Assembly (NCBI GenBank): GCA_002307245.1 | Contig: DBTW01000117.1 | Location: 29,777-72,206, forward strand | DNA length: 42,430 nt | Source of the DNA: Spirochaetaceae bacterium UBA1306 | GTDB lineage: Bacteria > Spirochaetota > Spirochaetia > Treponematales > Rectinemataceae | Direction: 5' to 3' | Shown: one piece after another, positions 16,125-23,917 of the stretch | Position numbering within the stretch: the first letter of the stretch is position 1 | Layout: every line of letters begins with the position of its first letter | Notes under the pieces: model-generated | The model's database searches: none | Told to the model about the DNA's origin: nothing | Seen by the model: only the letters and a program-made list of their open reading frames with translations | Position numbers and translations under genes: made by a program

Positions 16125-17789
16125 TCAATCCTTCCCGAGGCCGCGGTTGACGGCCGAGAGCACCGCGCGCACGCCCGCCGCGGCGATGCTGCGGTCCGTG
16201 CCCGCGCCCCAGGCCCTGCTGTCCCCGGGCCCCCGGGCCTGGATGTAGGCCGCCGCGAAGGCGTCCGAGCCGGCGGCCATCGCGTCCTCGTGGAAAGACT
16301 CTACGCTCACGCCCTCGATACCGAGCTGGGCGAGGCTCCTGACGAAGGCGTCGATGGGGCCCGAGCCCGTGCCCACGATCTCCCGCTCCTCGCCCCGGTA
16401 GCGCACCCTAGACCGCCAGGTGGTCTGGCCCTTCGCGTGGTCGGGCAGCTCGTTGAAGGACAGCAGCGTGAGCGGCGAGGCGACGTTGACGAACTCTCCC
16501 TCGTACAGGGCGCGGATGCTGGCAGCGTCGAGCTCCTTGCCGCGCGCGTCCGCGACGCGGTTGATGAACATGCCCACCTCGGGATGCATGGACTTGGGCA
16601 GGTCGTAGCCGGCGCTCTCCTTGAGTATGTAGGCGACGCCGCCCTTGCCCGACTGGCTGTTGATCCGGATGATCGCCTCGTAATCGCGGCCCAGGTCCTT
16701 GGGGTCGAGGGGCAGGTAGGGAACCTCCCAGGGAGCGTCGGGGTCGGGGTTCCGGCTGCGCAGCTCCATGCCTTTCTTGATGGCGTCCTGGTGGGATCCC
16801 GAAAAGGCCGTATACACGAGGTCGCCCGCGTAGGGGTGTCGAGGCGGGATCTCCATGCCCGTGAAGCCCGCGTACGCGGCCGCGATCTTCGGCAGCTCGT
16901 AGAGCTCGAGGCCCGGGTCGATGCCCTCGCTATACATGTTGAGGGCCATCGTCACGATGTCCATGTTGCCCGTGCGCTCGCCATTGCCGAAGAGCGTGCC
17001 CTCGATTCGGTCGGCGCCCGCGAGGAGCCCCAGCTCGGCGGCGGCCACGCCCGTGCCGCGGTCATTGTGCGTGTGCAGCGAGACGATCGCCGAGCCGCGG
17101 CGCGTCAGGTGAGCGCAGAACCACTCGATCATGTCGGCGTAGAGATTCGGCGTGGAGGACTCGACGGTCGCCGGCAGGTTGAGGATCACCTTCCGCGAAG
17201 GGCACGCGCCCCACTCGTCCATCACGGCCTCGCAGACCTCGAGCGCGTACTCGGCTTCCGTGTTGGAGAAGCTCTCCGGCGAGTACTCGAGGGCCACATC
17301 GGTGCCGGGCACCGACGGCAGGCCGGCCTTCACGAGGCGCGTGCCCTCGACCGCGATGGCCTTGACCTGCTCCTTGGTCATGCCGAAGGTGACCTTCCGC
17401 TGCACCGGCGAGGTCGAGTTGTAGATGTGGAAAATGGCCTTCCTCGCTCCGACGAGGCTCTCGAAGCTGCGCTGCACCAGGTGCTCGCGGCACTGGCAGA
17501 GTATCTGCACCGAGACGTCCGAGGGTATGCGCCCGCCCTCGATGAGCGCCCGGGCGAAGTCGAACTCGATCTGGCTGGCCGAGGGGAAGCCGATCTCGAT
17601 CTCCTTGAAGCCGAGCTTCGCGAGGAGCTCGAAGTAATCCAGCTTCTCGTCGACGCCCATGGGCTCCACGAGGGCCTGATTGCCGTCGCGCAGGTCCACC
17701 GAGCACCAGAGCGGATGGCGCGTTATGCGCTTGTCGGGCCAGGTCCGGGTAAGCTTGGGCGGCTGGGGGAAGGCAGTGTACTTCGCCAT
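16125..17789 (-). CDS. leuA: 2-isopropylmalate synthase, type 2
   Basis: Condenses acetyl-CoA with 2-oxoisovalerate, the first committed step of leucine synthesis. The protein is 554 residues, close to the family norm. The N-terminus has WCSVDLRDGNQALVEPM, whose Arg-Asp binds substrate and metal, followed by a TIM barrel with SLHTHNDRGTGVAAAELG and LFGNGERTGN. The C-terminal regulatory domain (about residues 420-554) is present, so leucine feedback is likely. The ATG has GGAGAG 5-10 bases upstream. Expression is controlled by an upstream leucine attenuator. No other leu genes are in the window. Confidence 0.95.
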   Translation of the reverse strand: MAKYTAFPQPPKLTRTWPDKRITRHPLWCSVDLRDGNQALVEPMGVDEKLDYFELLAKLGFKEIEIGFPSASQIEFDFARALIEGGRIPSDVSVQILCQCREHLVQRSFESLVGARKAIFHIYNSTSPVQRKVTFGMTKEQVKAIAVEGTRLVKAGLPSVPGTDVALEYSPESFSNTEAEYALEVCEAVMDEWGACPSRKVILNLPATVESSTPNLYADMIEWFCAHLTRRGSAIVSLHTHNDRGTGVAAAELGLLAGADRIEGTLFGNGERTGNMDIVTMALNMYSEGIDPGLELYELPKIAAAYAGFTGMEIPPRHPYAGDLVYTAFSGSHQDAIKKGMELRSRNPDPDAPWEVPYLPLDPKDLGRDYEAIIRINSQSGKGGVAYILKESAGYDLPKSMHPEVGMFINRVADARGKELDAASIRALYEGEFVNVASPLTLLSFNELPDHAKGQTTWRSRVRYRGEEREIVGTGSGPIDAFVRSLAQLGIEGVSVESFHEDAMAAGSDAFAAAYIQARGPGDSRAWGAGTDRSIAAAGVRAVLSAVNRGLGKD

Positions 17790-17844
17790 CTTTCTCTCCT
17801 CGTTTCCTGCTCCGCTGTTCGTCTCGGGCTGTCGGCGGGCGCAT

Positions 17845-17882
17845 AAAAAAGCCCGCTTGCCGTGAGCGGCAGCGGGCTTTTT
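17845..17882 (-). terminator. leu attenuator terminator
   Basis: On the minus strand a 16-base-pair stem (AAAAAGCCCGCT + GCCG with CGGC + AGCGGGCTTTTT, one bulged A) closes a CTCA loop and ends in a run of T. It lies between the leader peptide stop (17905) and leuA (17789), 55 bases before the leuA start. This is the terminator arm of a transcription attenuator. Confidence 0.88.
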
Positions 17883-17956
17883 CAGCTTAAGGGGGGTAAG
17901 CCCCTTATCCGGCGCTTCTCGCCGAACCCGTGCCGCTCATGCTCCTAAGGAGGAGC
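17863..17956 (-). promoter_or_regulatory. leu attenuator alternative RNA structures
   Basis: On the minus strand TGAGCGGCA (17939-17931, in the leader Met-Ser-Gly-Thr codons) is perfectly complementary to TGCCGCTCA (17871-17863) in the 5' arm and loop of the terminator. That 9-base antiterminator excludes the terminator stem. Just upstream, GCTCCTCCTTAGGAGC (17956-17941) folds as a 6-base-pair hairpin over the last Leu triplet. A ribosome stalled on Leu codons would favour the antiterminator; one reaching the stop codon would cover it. Confidence 0.8.
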
Positions 17957-18039
17957 CCGCTAAGGAGGAGGCCATCGAGTAGAAGGCCGCTTAGGCTGAG
18001 GGGGAGGAGTCCGCGCGCATCGAGAACCGGGGTTTTCAT
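17905..18039 (-). CDS. leuL: Leucine-rich leader peptide of leuA
   Basis: A 44-residue ORF with 14 Leu, including three Leu-Leu-Leu runs in SGLLLDGLLLSGLLLR. The start ATG 18039 has AGGA 8 bases upstream and a promoter ~23 bases upstream. The Leu codons are mixed (CTC, CTT, CTA). The peptide ends 115 bases before leuA, and a strong terminator lies between. The function is regulatory: translation speed reports charged Leu-tRNA. The sequence beyond the Leu runs (RSMSGTGSARSAG) carries the antiterminator segment. The frame is also open upstream to 18192, but that part precedes the promoter. Confidence 0.88.
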   Translation of the reverse strand: MKTPVLDARGLLPLSLSGLLLDGLLLSGLLLRSMSGTGSARSAG

Positions 18040-18061
18040 TCCAATGTTCCTGTTTGCAGAG

Positions 18062-18089
18062 ATTATCCCGAGCGTTTCATTCTCGTCAA
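18062..18089 (-). promoter_or_regulatory. Promoter of the leuL-leuA transcript
   Basis: TTGACG (18089-18084) and GATAAT (18067-18062) on the minus strand are 16 bases apart, about 22 bases before the leader ATG. Between 18090 and 18200 there is no gene. I see two short dyads there: ATGAA/TTCAT (18099-18114), just upstream of the -35, and CGCTA/TAGCG (18150-18167). Confidence 0.65.
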
Positions 18090-18200
18090 GGGCAGAGAAT
18101 GAACAGAAATTCATATTTTGATAACTGAAACGTCGCTTGGATAGCTCCTCGCTACTTGTTGATAGCGCTAAATAGTTTATATATCGAGACATAGCAAGAG

Positions 18201-18236
18201 AAAACCGACCCCTGAAAGTATCACTTACAGAGGGTC
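18201..18236 (-). terminator. Rho-independent terminator after the GyrI-like gene
   Basis: On the minus strand GACCC-T-CTG pairs with CAGGGGTC (one bulged T) around a 13-base loop, followed by GGTTTTCTC. It lies 55 bases after the stop of the GyrI-like gene and upstream of the leu promoter, so it separates the two units. Confidence 0.55.
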
Positions 18237-18290
18237 AGTTCACTCTTTTCCAAATCTAAGCTTCTATCGTCTCGCTTTTGCTCCCTCGAT

Positions 18291-18824
18291 TTAGCTCTCG
18301 CGAGGAGCTATCGGAATCCGTATCTCCATCTCAGGATGCTTTTTCCTGGCCGCGCGCTCGTCGTGATACTCGAAGTGGTCGATGCGCTTGCCATCCCCGG
18401 AGTCGCGGGGATCGTGCCGCCAGACCGAGCTCGGCAGCCAACGGCGATAGGCGAAGGCGTAGGTCCTGCCGATCGCGGGGCCCCACAGGAAGCCGAAGAT
18501 CGGCCGGACGACGAAGGCCGCGTAGGTTCCGGACGGCACGGTTATGCGCTCGAGCTCCGGCGGGGCTCCGTCCAGGCTGCCTACTGCGTCGCCCATCGCG
18601 TAGCGGTATTTGCCGCTCGCCTCGTCGTAACCCGAGGTCGCCGCGACGAAGAGTCGCGGCCGGAGGGCCCCGAAGCCGGCGCGGCGCCGGAGCTCGGCGA
18701 AGCGCTTACCGAGGGTCGCTGCGTCCTTCATGATGGCCTTGTCCGATGTCGCCATCCCGGCGCCGAGCGCGTAGATAGGGGCTTCCATAGTCATGATCGT
18801 GGGGCCTTTTTCCTTTTCGCTCAT
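18291..18824 (-). CDS. GyrI-like / AraC-type effector-binding domain protein
   Basis: A 177-residue stand-alone effector-binding (GyrI-like) domain. The central IPxGxYAAF-type strand appears as ITVPSGTYAAFVVR. The motif YAFAYRRWLPSSVW matches the family's Y..W LP.S segment, and the C-terminus closes with EMEIRIPI. There is no DNA-binding domain, so it probably binds a small molecule or a protein partner. ATG 18824 has GGAGG 5 bases upstream; a TTG/ATG further up lacks one. It follows a broken relative on the same strand, at the distal end of the selenium operon. Confidence 0.8.
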   Translation of the reverse strand: MSEKEKGPTIMTMEAPIYALGAGMATSDKAIMKDAATLGKRFAELRRRAGFGALRPRLFVAATSGYDEASGKYRYAMGDAVGSLDGAPPELERITVPSGTYAAFVVRPIFGFLWGPAIGRTYAFAYRRWLPSSVWRHDPRDSGDGKRIDHFEYHDERAARKKHPEMEIRIPIAPRES

Positions 18825-18838
18825 CCCTTCCTCCCTCG

Positions 18839-19178
18839 CTATTCTATCGGTATCCATATCTCTGTGTCCACGCGGTCTCCGGGGTAATCGAGTCCGTGGC
18901 GCTCAAGCATGGGCGCCGCAGCGATGCGCGAAGACCGCGTATCGCTGCCCGGAGGACACTCCGCCTTCTCGGGACCCGATCTCCCAACGCTCCATGCCGC
19001 GCGGAGGCGCCTCGTCCCGGTCCGAGGAGGATTCGAAGCCGGCCAGGTAACGGAAGGGGAAGTCCTCGCCCATGCCCGCCTCCTTGCGGGCAATACCATA
19101 CATCAGCTGTCTCGTGCCGTCTTGACCGTTCTTGCTATTCTGGTCCTGGGAGCAGTACTTCGGCCCCTGGCCCTCAGA
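18839..19178 (-). pseudogene. Broken GyrI-like effector-binding protein
   Basis: Two frames together recall a GyrI-like domain. One (to 18903) reads MYGIARKEAG, then FRYLAGFESSSD, ERWEIGS and QRYAVFAHRCG. The other (to 18839) ends with YPGDRVDTEIWIPIE, the normal family C-terminus. The intervening Y..WLP.SG part is missing and the frame changes near 18905-18920, so at least one deletion or frameshift has occurred. In-frame sequence upstream of the Met (CSQDQNSKNGQDGTRQL) extends to about 19178, where it meets a stop inside yedF. There is no plausible start. It is a relic of a tandem duplicate of the intact gene downstream. Confidence 0.68.
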
Positions 19179-19788
19179 GGCTCAGACTCGGGCCAGCAAG
19201 GAGGAAACTCGATATCTCGAACATGTTCGAGACCCTTCCGACCGCGAGTTTCTCCTTGAGCTTGTAATAATCGAGACAGGTACCGCAGGCGATGATCTCG
19301 ACGCCGAGCTCGGCCAGTTTCGCGAGACTCTCATGCGAATCCGAGCCCTCCGCCACGAGGCGCACGCCGCCGTTCATGAAGATGATCCGCTTAGGCAGCT
19401 TCGGGGCCTCGATCAGGGTCTTCAGGTAGCCTCGCATGAGGAGGGACCCTAGCTCGTCGCTGCCGGCGCCGATCTGGTTCGATGCTATGAATATAGTCTC
19501 GGCGGCGGCCGTGCCTAAGGCGGCGGCCTTCACGGGACCGGCCGCGTCCGCCGAGCCCGAGGCGCTCGGCCTGATCCTGATGGTAGAAGCGCCATCATCG
19601 TCGACGATGCCCTCTACCTTGTGTCCCGCGTAGGCCGCGAAGCGCGATACGTTCTCCTTCGCCGTCGGCCCGTCGACGAGGACTTCGAGCAGCTCGAAGC
19701 CTCCTGTCTCCAAGGCCTTCTTGGCCTCGACCACGGGTCCCGGGCAGGCCAGTCCTCGGGCGTCGATCCTCTTAACCGATTCGCTCAT
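19174..19788 (-). CDS. yedF: Selenium metabolism protein YedF
   Basis: A 204-residue two-part protein. Residues ~1-75 form a TusA/SirA-like domain with the Cys-Pro motif (DARGLACPGPVVEAKKAL). The C-terminal ~115 residues form a DsrE-like domain (NQIGAGSDELGSLLMRGYLKTL and the Cys pair region IIACGTCLDYY). This fusion is the YedF family associated with selenium metabolism; it may carry or transfer Se/S as a persulfide or selenide. ATG 19788 has AAGGAG 8 bases upstream and overlaps the DUF3343 gene by 17 bases. It is the last gene of the selenium operon. Confidence 0.92.
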   Translation of the reverse strand: MSESVKRIDARGLACPGPVVEAKKALETGGFELLEVLVDGPTAKENVSRFAAYAGHKVEGIVDDDGASTIRIRPSASGSADAAGPVKAAALGTAAAETIFIASNQIGAGSDELGSLLMRGYLKTLIEAPKLPKRIIFMNGGVRLVAEGSDSHESLAKLAELGVEIIACGTCLDYYKLKEKLAVGRVSNMFEISSFLLAGPSLSL

Positions 19789-20050
19789 AGCGTTTCTCCT
19801 TTCTCGTCCCGCCTTCGATCGGGCTTTCCGTGACGCGATAAGCGTCCGTGATCTCGATGCCGGCTTCCTCGAGCGCGTGGACGTGCCCATGCCCATCGTC
19901 GGCCTGCGCGCTTAGGAGGAGGCCGAAGCCGCAGTCGCTCTTCACCGCGCTCGGCAGCGGTACCAGTTCCGCCTCGAGCCCGAGGCCCCGAGCGGCCTTC
20001 TCCGCGGCGAGCGCGTCGTGGATCCCGGCGAAGGTAAGGACGAGGTCCAT
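19772..20050 (-). CDS. DUF3343 putative Se/S carrier-like protein
   Basis: A 92-residue small protein beginning MDLVLTFAGIHDALAAEKA and carrying a single Cys in the conserved SDCGFGLLL segment. This is the DUF3343 family, often found beside yedF and selD and proposed to carry Se or S. It lies 6 bases after selD and overlaps yedF. The conserved Cys fits a transfer role; direct function is not established. Confidence 0.88.
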   Translation of the reverse strand: MDLVLTFAGIHDALAAEKAARGLGLEAELVPLPSAVKSDCGFGLLLSAQADDGHGHVHALEEAGIEITDAYRVTESPIEGGTRKEKRYERIG

Positions 20051-20056
20051 GGCCGC

Positions 20057-21124
20057 CTAGTCGGCGATCTCCACGACGCCGGACGGGCCGCAGGCTTCGC
20101 CGACGATCGCGGCGTCCATGCCCTCAGCCTTAAGGTCGGCTAACGCGGCCTCGGCGTCGCCGGAATCTACGGCGGCGAGGAGCCCACCCGAGGTTTGGGG
20201 ATCGAAGAGAAGGTCGAGCTCGACCGGGCCGATCGACGTGGAGGCGAGCCTAACCGCATGCATGCGTCCTTCCTTATTGCGGCCGGTCCCCTCGGGCACG
20301 AGGCCCATGGCCGCGTACTCGGCCGCGCCTGGCAGGAAGCGCAGGGCGCCGAAGCTGAGGCGTAGGCCGCAAGCGGGGCCTGCGGCCATCTCGGCGGCGT
20401 GCCCGGCCAGGCCGAAGCCCGTCACGTCGGTGCAGGCGAGTACCCGCCGCCGACCGAGCAGCTCGCAAGCGCGCTTGTTGAGGCGGGCCATCGAGGCTTC
20501 GGAAGCGCGCCGCGATTCCTCGGAGGCGAGGCCGGCGCGGCAGGCCATGTTCACGAGCCCCGTGCCCAGGGGCTTCGTGAGGATGAGGACGGCCCCCGGC
20601 TCGAGCGCGCCGTTGCGCCAGGCCTTGGCTGGGTCGACCAGGCCCGTCACGGCGTAGCCGAGCTTGGGTTCGGGGTCGTCGATGCTGTGGCCGCCCAGGA
20701 GGGCGCAGCCGGCCTCGATCAGGGCCTCGAGGCCGCCGTCCATTGCGGCGCGCAGGGTCTCTAGGCCAAGGGCTTTGACCGGGAAGCAGACGAGGGCGAG
20801 GGCGCTGATCGGACGGCCTCCCATCGCGTAGACGTCGGATAGGGCGTTGGCGGCGGCGATGCGGCCGAAGAGGAAGGGATCGTCCACGATGGGCGGGAAG
20901 AAGTCGACCGTCTGCACGAGGGCGCGGCCGTCGCCCAGGTCGTAGAGGCCAGCGTCCTCGCAGTTCGTGAAGTCGGCGAGCATCTCGGGATAGGCGGGCT
21001 GGGCCAGGCCGCAGAGGGCCTTCTCGAGGACTCCCGGCCCCAGCTTGGCCCCACAGCCCGAGAACTTCGTGTACTTGGTCAGGCCGATGCCGGCCGTCGG
21101 CGCCGTACGATCTCGATCGCTCAT
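20057..21124 (-). CDS. selD: Selenide, water dikinase (selenophosphate synthetase)
   Basis: Makes selenophosphate from selenide and ATP, the Se donor for selenoproteins, selenouridine and labile Se cofactors. The protein is 355 residues. The catalytic pair is Cys24 and Lys27 in SGCGAKLGPG; the residue is Cys (TGT), not Sec. Asp-rich metal/ATP motifs follow (QTVDFFPPIVDDPFLFG, ANALSDVYAMGG). Further conserved blocks are LLGGHSIDDPEPKLGYAVTG, VLACTDVTGFGLAGHA and DPQTSGGLL. The ATG overlaps the preceding stop as ATGA. No selA, selB or tRNA-Sec gene is in the window. Confidence 0.96.
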   Translation of the reverse strand: MSDRDRTAPTAGIGLTKYTKFSGCGAKLGPGVLEKALCGLAQPAYPEMLADFTNCEDAGLYDLGDGRALVQTVDFFPPIVDDPFLFGRIAAANALSDVYAMGGRPISALALVCFPVKALGLETLRAAMDGGLEALIEAGCALLGGHSIDDPEPKLGYAVTGLVDPAKAWRNGALEPGAVLILTKPLGTGLVNMACRAGLASEESRRASEASMARLNKRACELLGRRRVLACTDVTGFGLAGHAAEMAAGPACGLRLSFGALRFLPGAAEYAAMGLVPEGTGRNKEGRMHAVRLASTSIGPVELDLLFDPQTSGGLLAAVDSGDAEAALADLKAEGMDAAIVGEACGPSGVVEIAD

Positions 21125-22260
21125 TCAGCTATCTCCCGCAGGGCAGCGATGGCCCGGTCTATCTCCGCCTCGGAAGTGAAGAAGCCGGGGGAGAGGCGTA
21201 TGGTCCCGCCGGATTCGAGGGTCCCGAGGGCGCGATGGGCGAGGGGCGAGCAGTGGAGCCCTGGCCTGACGGCGATACCGCGCCTGCCCAGTTCGAGGGC
21301 CAGCTCTCCCGGGTCCCGGCCCTCAATCGCGAAGGAAAGCACGGGGACGCATCGCCCGCCTTCCTTCGGCCCGTAGACCTTGGTCCGGGGCAGCGAGGAC
21401 AGGCATCGAGCCAGGCGGGCGCGGAGGCCGGATTCCCTGCGCTCGATCGCCTCGAGGCCCGTCGCCTCGAGGAAGCGGCAGGCTTCAGTCAGGCCGGCGA
21501 GGGCCGGGGCGTTCTGCGTGCCCGCCTCGTAATAGCCGGGCAGGGCGCGCGGCTGCTCGAGCATACCCGAATCGGAGCCCGTGCCGCCCCAGAGCAAAGG
21601 CTCGGGCTCGAAGCCCTCGCCCAGCCAGAGGCCGCCCGTGCCTTCCGGACCGAGAAGTCCCTTGTGGCCGGGGAAGCAGAAAGCCGAGGGACCGATATCG
21701 GCTAACGCGATGGGGAAGTGGCCGAGGGCCTGGCTGCCGTCCACGAGGACCGCGACGCCCGCGCGGCGGCAGCGCCGGACGATGTCCTCGAAGGGGAGCA
21801 CGGCGCCCGTCACGTTGCTCGCGGCGGTCACGACCAGGAGATCGGGCCTGGCGGCGATGGCCGCGTCGAGCTCGGCGGGGTCGGGGCGGCCGGACTCGTC
21901 GCAGGAGAAGCGGAGGACCTTGGCGCCGCGCTCGAGCTCCAGGCGCCTCGCGGGCCTCGCGACGGAGTTGTGCTCGAGGCCGCTCATCGCGATGAGGCCG
22001 CCGGGCGGCACGGCGCCCATGATCGCGAGGTTGAGGGCCTCGGTCGCGTTCTTCGTAAAAATCATGCGCCTGGAATCGGGAACGCCGAGCAGGCGGGAGA
22101 GCGCCTCGCGGGCCTCGAAGGCGAGGCCCGCCGCGCCCAGGCCGGCTATGGACGAGGCTCTTCCCGCGTTGCCGAGGGGCGCCTCGAGGGCCCGGGCGAC
22201 GGCGGCCGATACGCCGGGGGCCTTCGGGAAGCTCGTCGCCGCGTTGTCGAGGTAGATCAT
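21121..22260 (-). CDS. Cysteine desulfurase-like PLP enzyme of the selenium cluster
   Basis: A 379-residue class V aminotransferase-fold enzyme. It starts MIYLDNAATSFPKAPGV. The PLP-binding Lys is in CFPGHKGLLGPEGTGGL and an upstream Asp in VLVDGSQALGH. A reactive Cys is in VRPGLHCSPLAHRALG. This is the subfamily repeatedly found with selD, yqeB and yqeC; it is thought to mobilise S or Se from cysteine or selenocysteine. It overlaps yqeB and selD by 4 bases each, so translation is coupled. A general IscS/SufS housekeeping role is less likely, since no scaffold genes are adjacent. Confidence 0.92.
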   Translation of the reverse strand: MIYLDNAATSFPKAPGVSAAVARALEAPLGNAGRASSIAGLGAAGLAFEAREALSRLLGVPDSRRMIFTKNATEALNLAIMGAVPPGGLIAMSGLEHNSVARPARRLELERGAKVLRFSCDESGRPDPAELDAAIAARPDLLVVTAASNVTGAVLPFEDIVRRCRRAGVAVLVDGSQALGHFPIALADIGPSAFCFPGHKGLLGPEGTGGLWLGEGFEPEPLLWGGTGSDSGMLEQPRALPGYYEAGTQNAPALAGLTEACRFLEATGLEAIERRESGLRARLARCLSSLPRTKVYGPKEGGRCVPVLSFAIEGRDPGELALELGRRGIAVRPGLHCSPLAHRALGTLESGGTIRLSPGFFTSEAEIDRAIAALREIAE

Positions 22261-23111
22261 GTCCTTCTCCCCTCGCCCGGTCGCGCGCCGGGCCGCGCAC
22301 CGAAGGCAAGAACGGCCTCCAGGACTCCTCCCGCCACGGCGCGGGCCTTGTCGGAGATCGAGAAGCAGTGCGCCCGGTCGCCGCGGGGATCGACATCGGC
22401 GATCTTCATCCCCGCGGGTACGTGGAGGCTGGGCCGTATGAGGCCTCGGAGGACGCCGCCCAGGGGCGATGCGACGATGCGACGATTGCCCGAGCCCTCC
22501 TCGACTATCGCGAGGATAGGATCGCCGGGAGCCACGATGTCGCCTATGCCGCGCAAGGCTTCGACGATGCCGGCGACCGGGGCGTGGATGACGCGCTCGG
22601 CGCCCTTGCCGCCAATTATGCCCGGCACCCCGGTATCGGGCTCGGCCTCGCCCTCGAGTATGACCCGGCCCAGGTCGTGGCCGCGGTTAGTCTCGATGAC
22701 CGCCTGCGCGTCGCGCGGCGCCGAGAAGCCTGGCCCCAGGGCGACTACTACGGGCGCCATGCCGGTCCGGGTCCCGTGGTTGCGCTTGGCGAGGATGGCG
22801 TCGACGAGGGCGCTCGGCGACAGCTCGGGCAGGCATCGCGCCTCCGGGTCGACGAGGATCGGGATGATCCCGGAATCCAGGAGCTCGAGGGCCTCGCTCA
22901 CCGTAGAGGCGCGGGCCGCCTTAAGGCCTTCCACCGAGGCTGCGCCCTCGTAGATGGCCTCGGAGAAGGCGACTGTTCGGCGAATGGCGGTCGGCAAGGG
23001 CGTCTCCAGCGCCAGGACGCGAAAGCCCGCGCGGGAAAGCCGCACGATGCTGCCCGTCGCCATGTCGCCCGCGCCGCGGACGACGATCAGGCCTTCGACG
23101 GCCCAGCTCAC
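22257..23111 (-). CDS. yqeB: YqeB, selenium-dependent molybdenum hydroxylase system protein
   Basis: A 284-residue protein of the EF2563/YqeB family. It begins LIVVRGAGDMATGSIVRLSRAGFRVLALE (an N-terminal nucleotide-binding-like segment) and contains LAKRNHGTRTGMAPVVVALGPGF, ETNRGHDLGRVI and HAPVAGIVEALRGIGDIV. In other genomes it co-occurs with yqeC and selD next to Se-dependent molybdenum hydroxylases and is needed for their maturation. The start is GTG 23111, overlapping the yqeC stop as GTGA, with GGAGG 6 bases upstream. Confidence 0.93.
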   Translation of the reverse strand: MSWAVEGLIVVRGAGDMATGSIVRLSRAGFRVLALETPLPTAIRRTVAFSEAIYEGAASVEGLKAARASTVSEALELLDSGIIPILVDPEARCLPELSPSALVDAILAKRNHGTRTGMAPVVVALGPGFSAPRDAQAVIETNRGHDLGRVILEGEAEPDTGVPGIIGGKGAERVIHAPVAGIVEALRGIGDIVAPGDPILAIVEEGSGNRRIVASPLGGVLRGLIRPSLHVPAGMKIADVDPRGDRAHCFSISDKARAVAGGVLEAVLAFGARPGARPGEGRRT

Positions 23112-23917
23112 GACACGCCTCCGAGGCGCTCGAGGCCGATGGATCCGATGACGATCGCGTCGGCCGCCCCCGAATCGGCGAGCATGGCCGCGCAGTCCTC
23201 GGCCAGGCCGTGTTCGACCATATCGGCCTTGTTCAGCAGCAGGACGCGTCGGGCGCCCGTGGGCGCGGCCTTGAAGAGCCCGAGGGGCGAGGCCGCGAGC
23301 CGCGCGAGGTGGACCGCCGCGATCGGCTCTCCGGGGGCGCAGCCGACGAGGGGACCGAAGAGCTCGGGCCTATGGATCAGACTCCCGTCCATCGGCGCTC
23401 CGAGGGCGTCGAGGCCGATGACGCCGACCACGACCGTGGCCGCGGCGGGGATGACGGGCTCGTGGGCCGCCGGGGCCTTGATGGGTAGTCCCCGCGATCC
23501 GTCGGCCTCGACGAGGGAGATGTCGAAGAGGAGCGCGAGCGCCGACAGGGTCTCGGGGCCGATGCCTCGCAGCTTGCGCTCCGAGCGGCGGGATCCGAGG
23601 ACGACTCGAGGCCCGGCGGAGAGGATCGCCTCGAGGGACTCTGGAGTCGAGGTTTCGCCCGCCTCGAGGATCCTGCCGAAGCCCCTGCCCTCGCGCGCGG
23701 AACCTAGGTCGGGGTCGAGTATGTTCGTGGTCGTCGTCGCCAGGACCCGCTTCCCGTCTTCCGCGTAGGAACGCGCCAGGGCGAAGAGGCAGCTCGTCTT
23801 CCCTCCGCCGCCCACGATGGCGACGCAGCGCCAGGGCTTCGCCGGTTCGCCGGCCTCGATGGCGGCCCGTAGCTCGACGAGCCCCGTGGGGCCCGCCTTC
23901 GGCGCTTCAGCGGGCAC
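23108..23917 (-). CDS. yqeC: YqeC, putative selenium-dependent hydroxylase accessory protein
   Basis: A 269-residue P-loop protein. The Walker A-like motif is VAIVGGGGKTSCLFALA, followed by RVLATTTTNI. LVEADGSRGLPIKAPAAHEPVIP is the family signature, and VLLLNKADM resembles a GTPase N/TKxD motif. YqeC is an accessory factor of Se-dependent molybdenum hydroxylases, probably using a nucleotide. The start is GTG 23917, overlapping the ABC ATPase gene by 11 bases. That overlap ties the importer to the selenium genes. Confidence 0.92.
   Translation of the reverse strand: MPAEAPKAGPTGLVELRAAIEAGEPAKPWRCVAIVGGGGKTSCLFALARSYAEDGKRVLATTTTNILDPDLGSAREGRGFGRILEAGETSTPESLEAILSAGPRVVLGSRRSERKLRGIGPETLSALALLFDISLVEADGSRGLPIKAPAAHEPVIPAAATVVVGVIGLDALGAPMDGSLIHRPELFGPLVGCAPGEPIAAVHLARLAASPLGLFKAAPTGARRVLLLNKADMVEHGLAEDCAAMLADSGAADAIVIGSIGLERLGGVS

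Noticed and set aside
16038..17846. 602-codon open frame on the plus strand
   Set aside because: It is antisense to leuA and the ygiQ-like start, with composition typical of a shadow frame.
18201..18245. Possible IS3-type terminal repeats back to back (TGAACTGACCC)
   Set aside because: The two arms pair as a hairpin followed by a T-rich tail at the end of a minus-strand gene, so a terminator explains it better; no transposase remains nearby.
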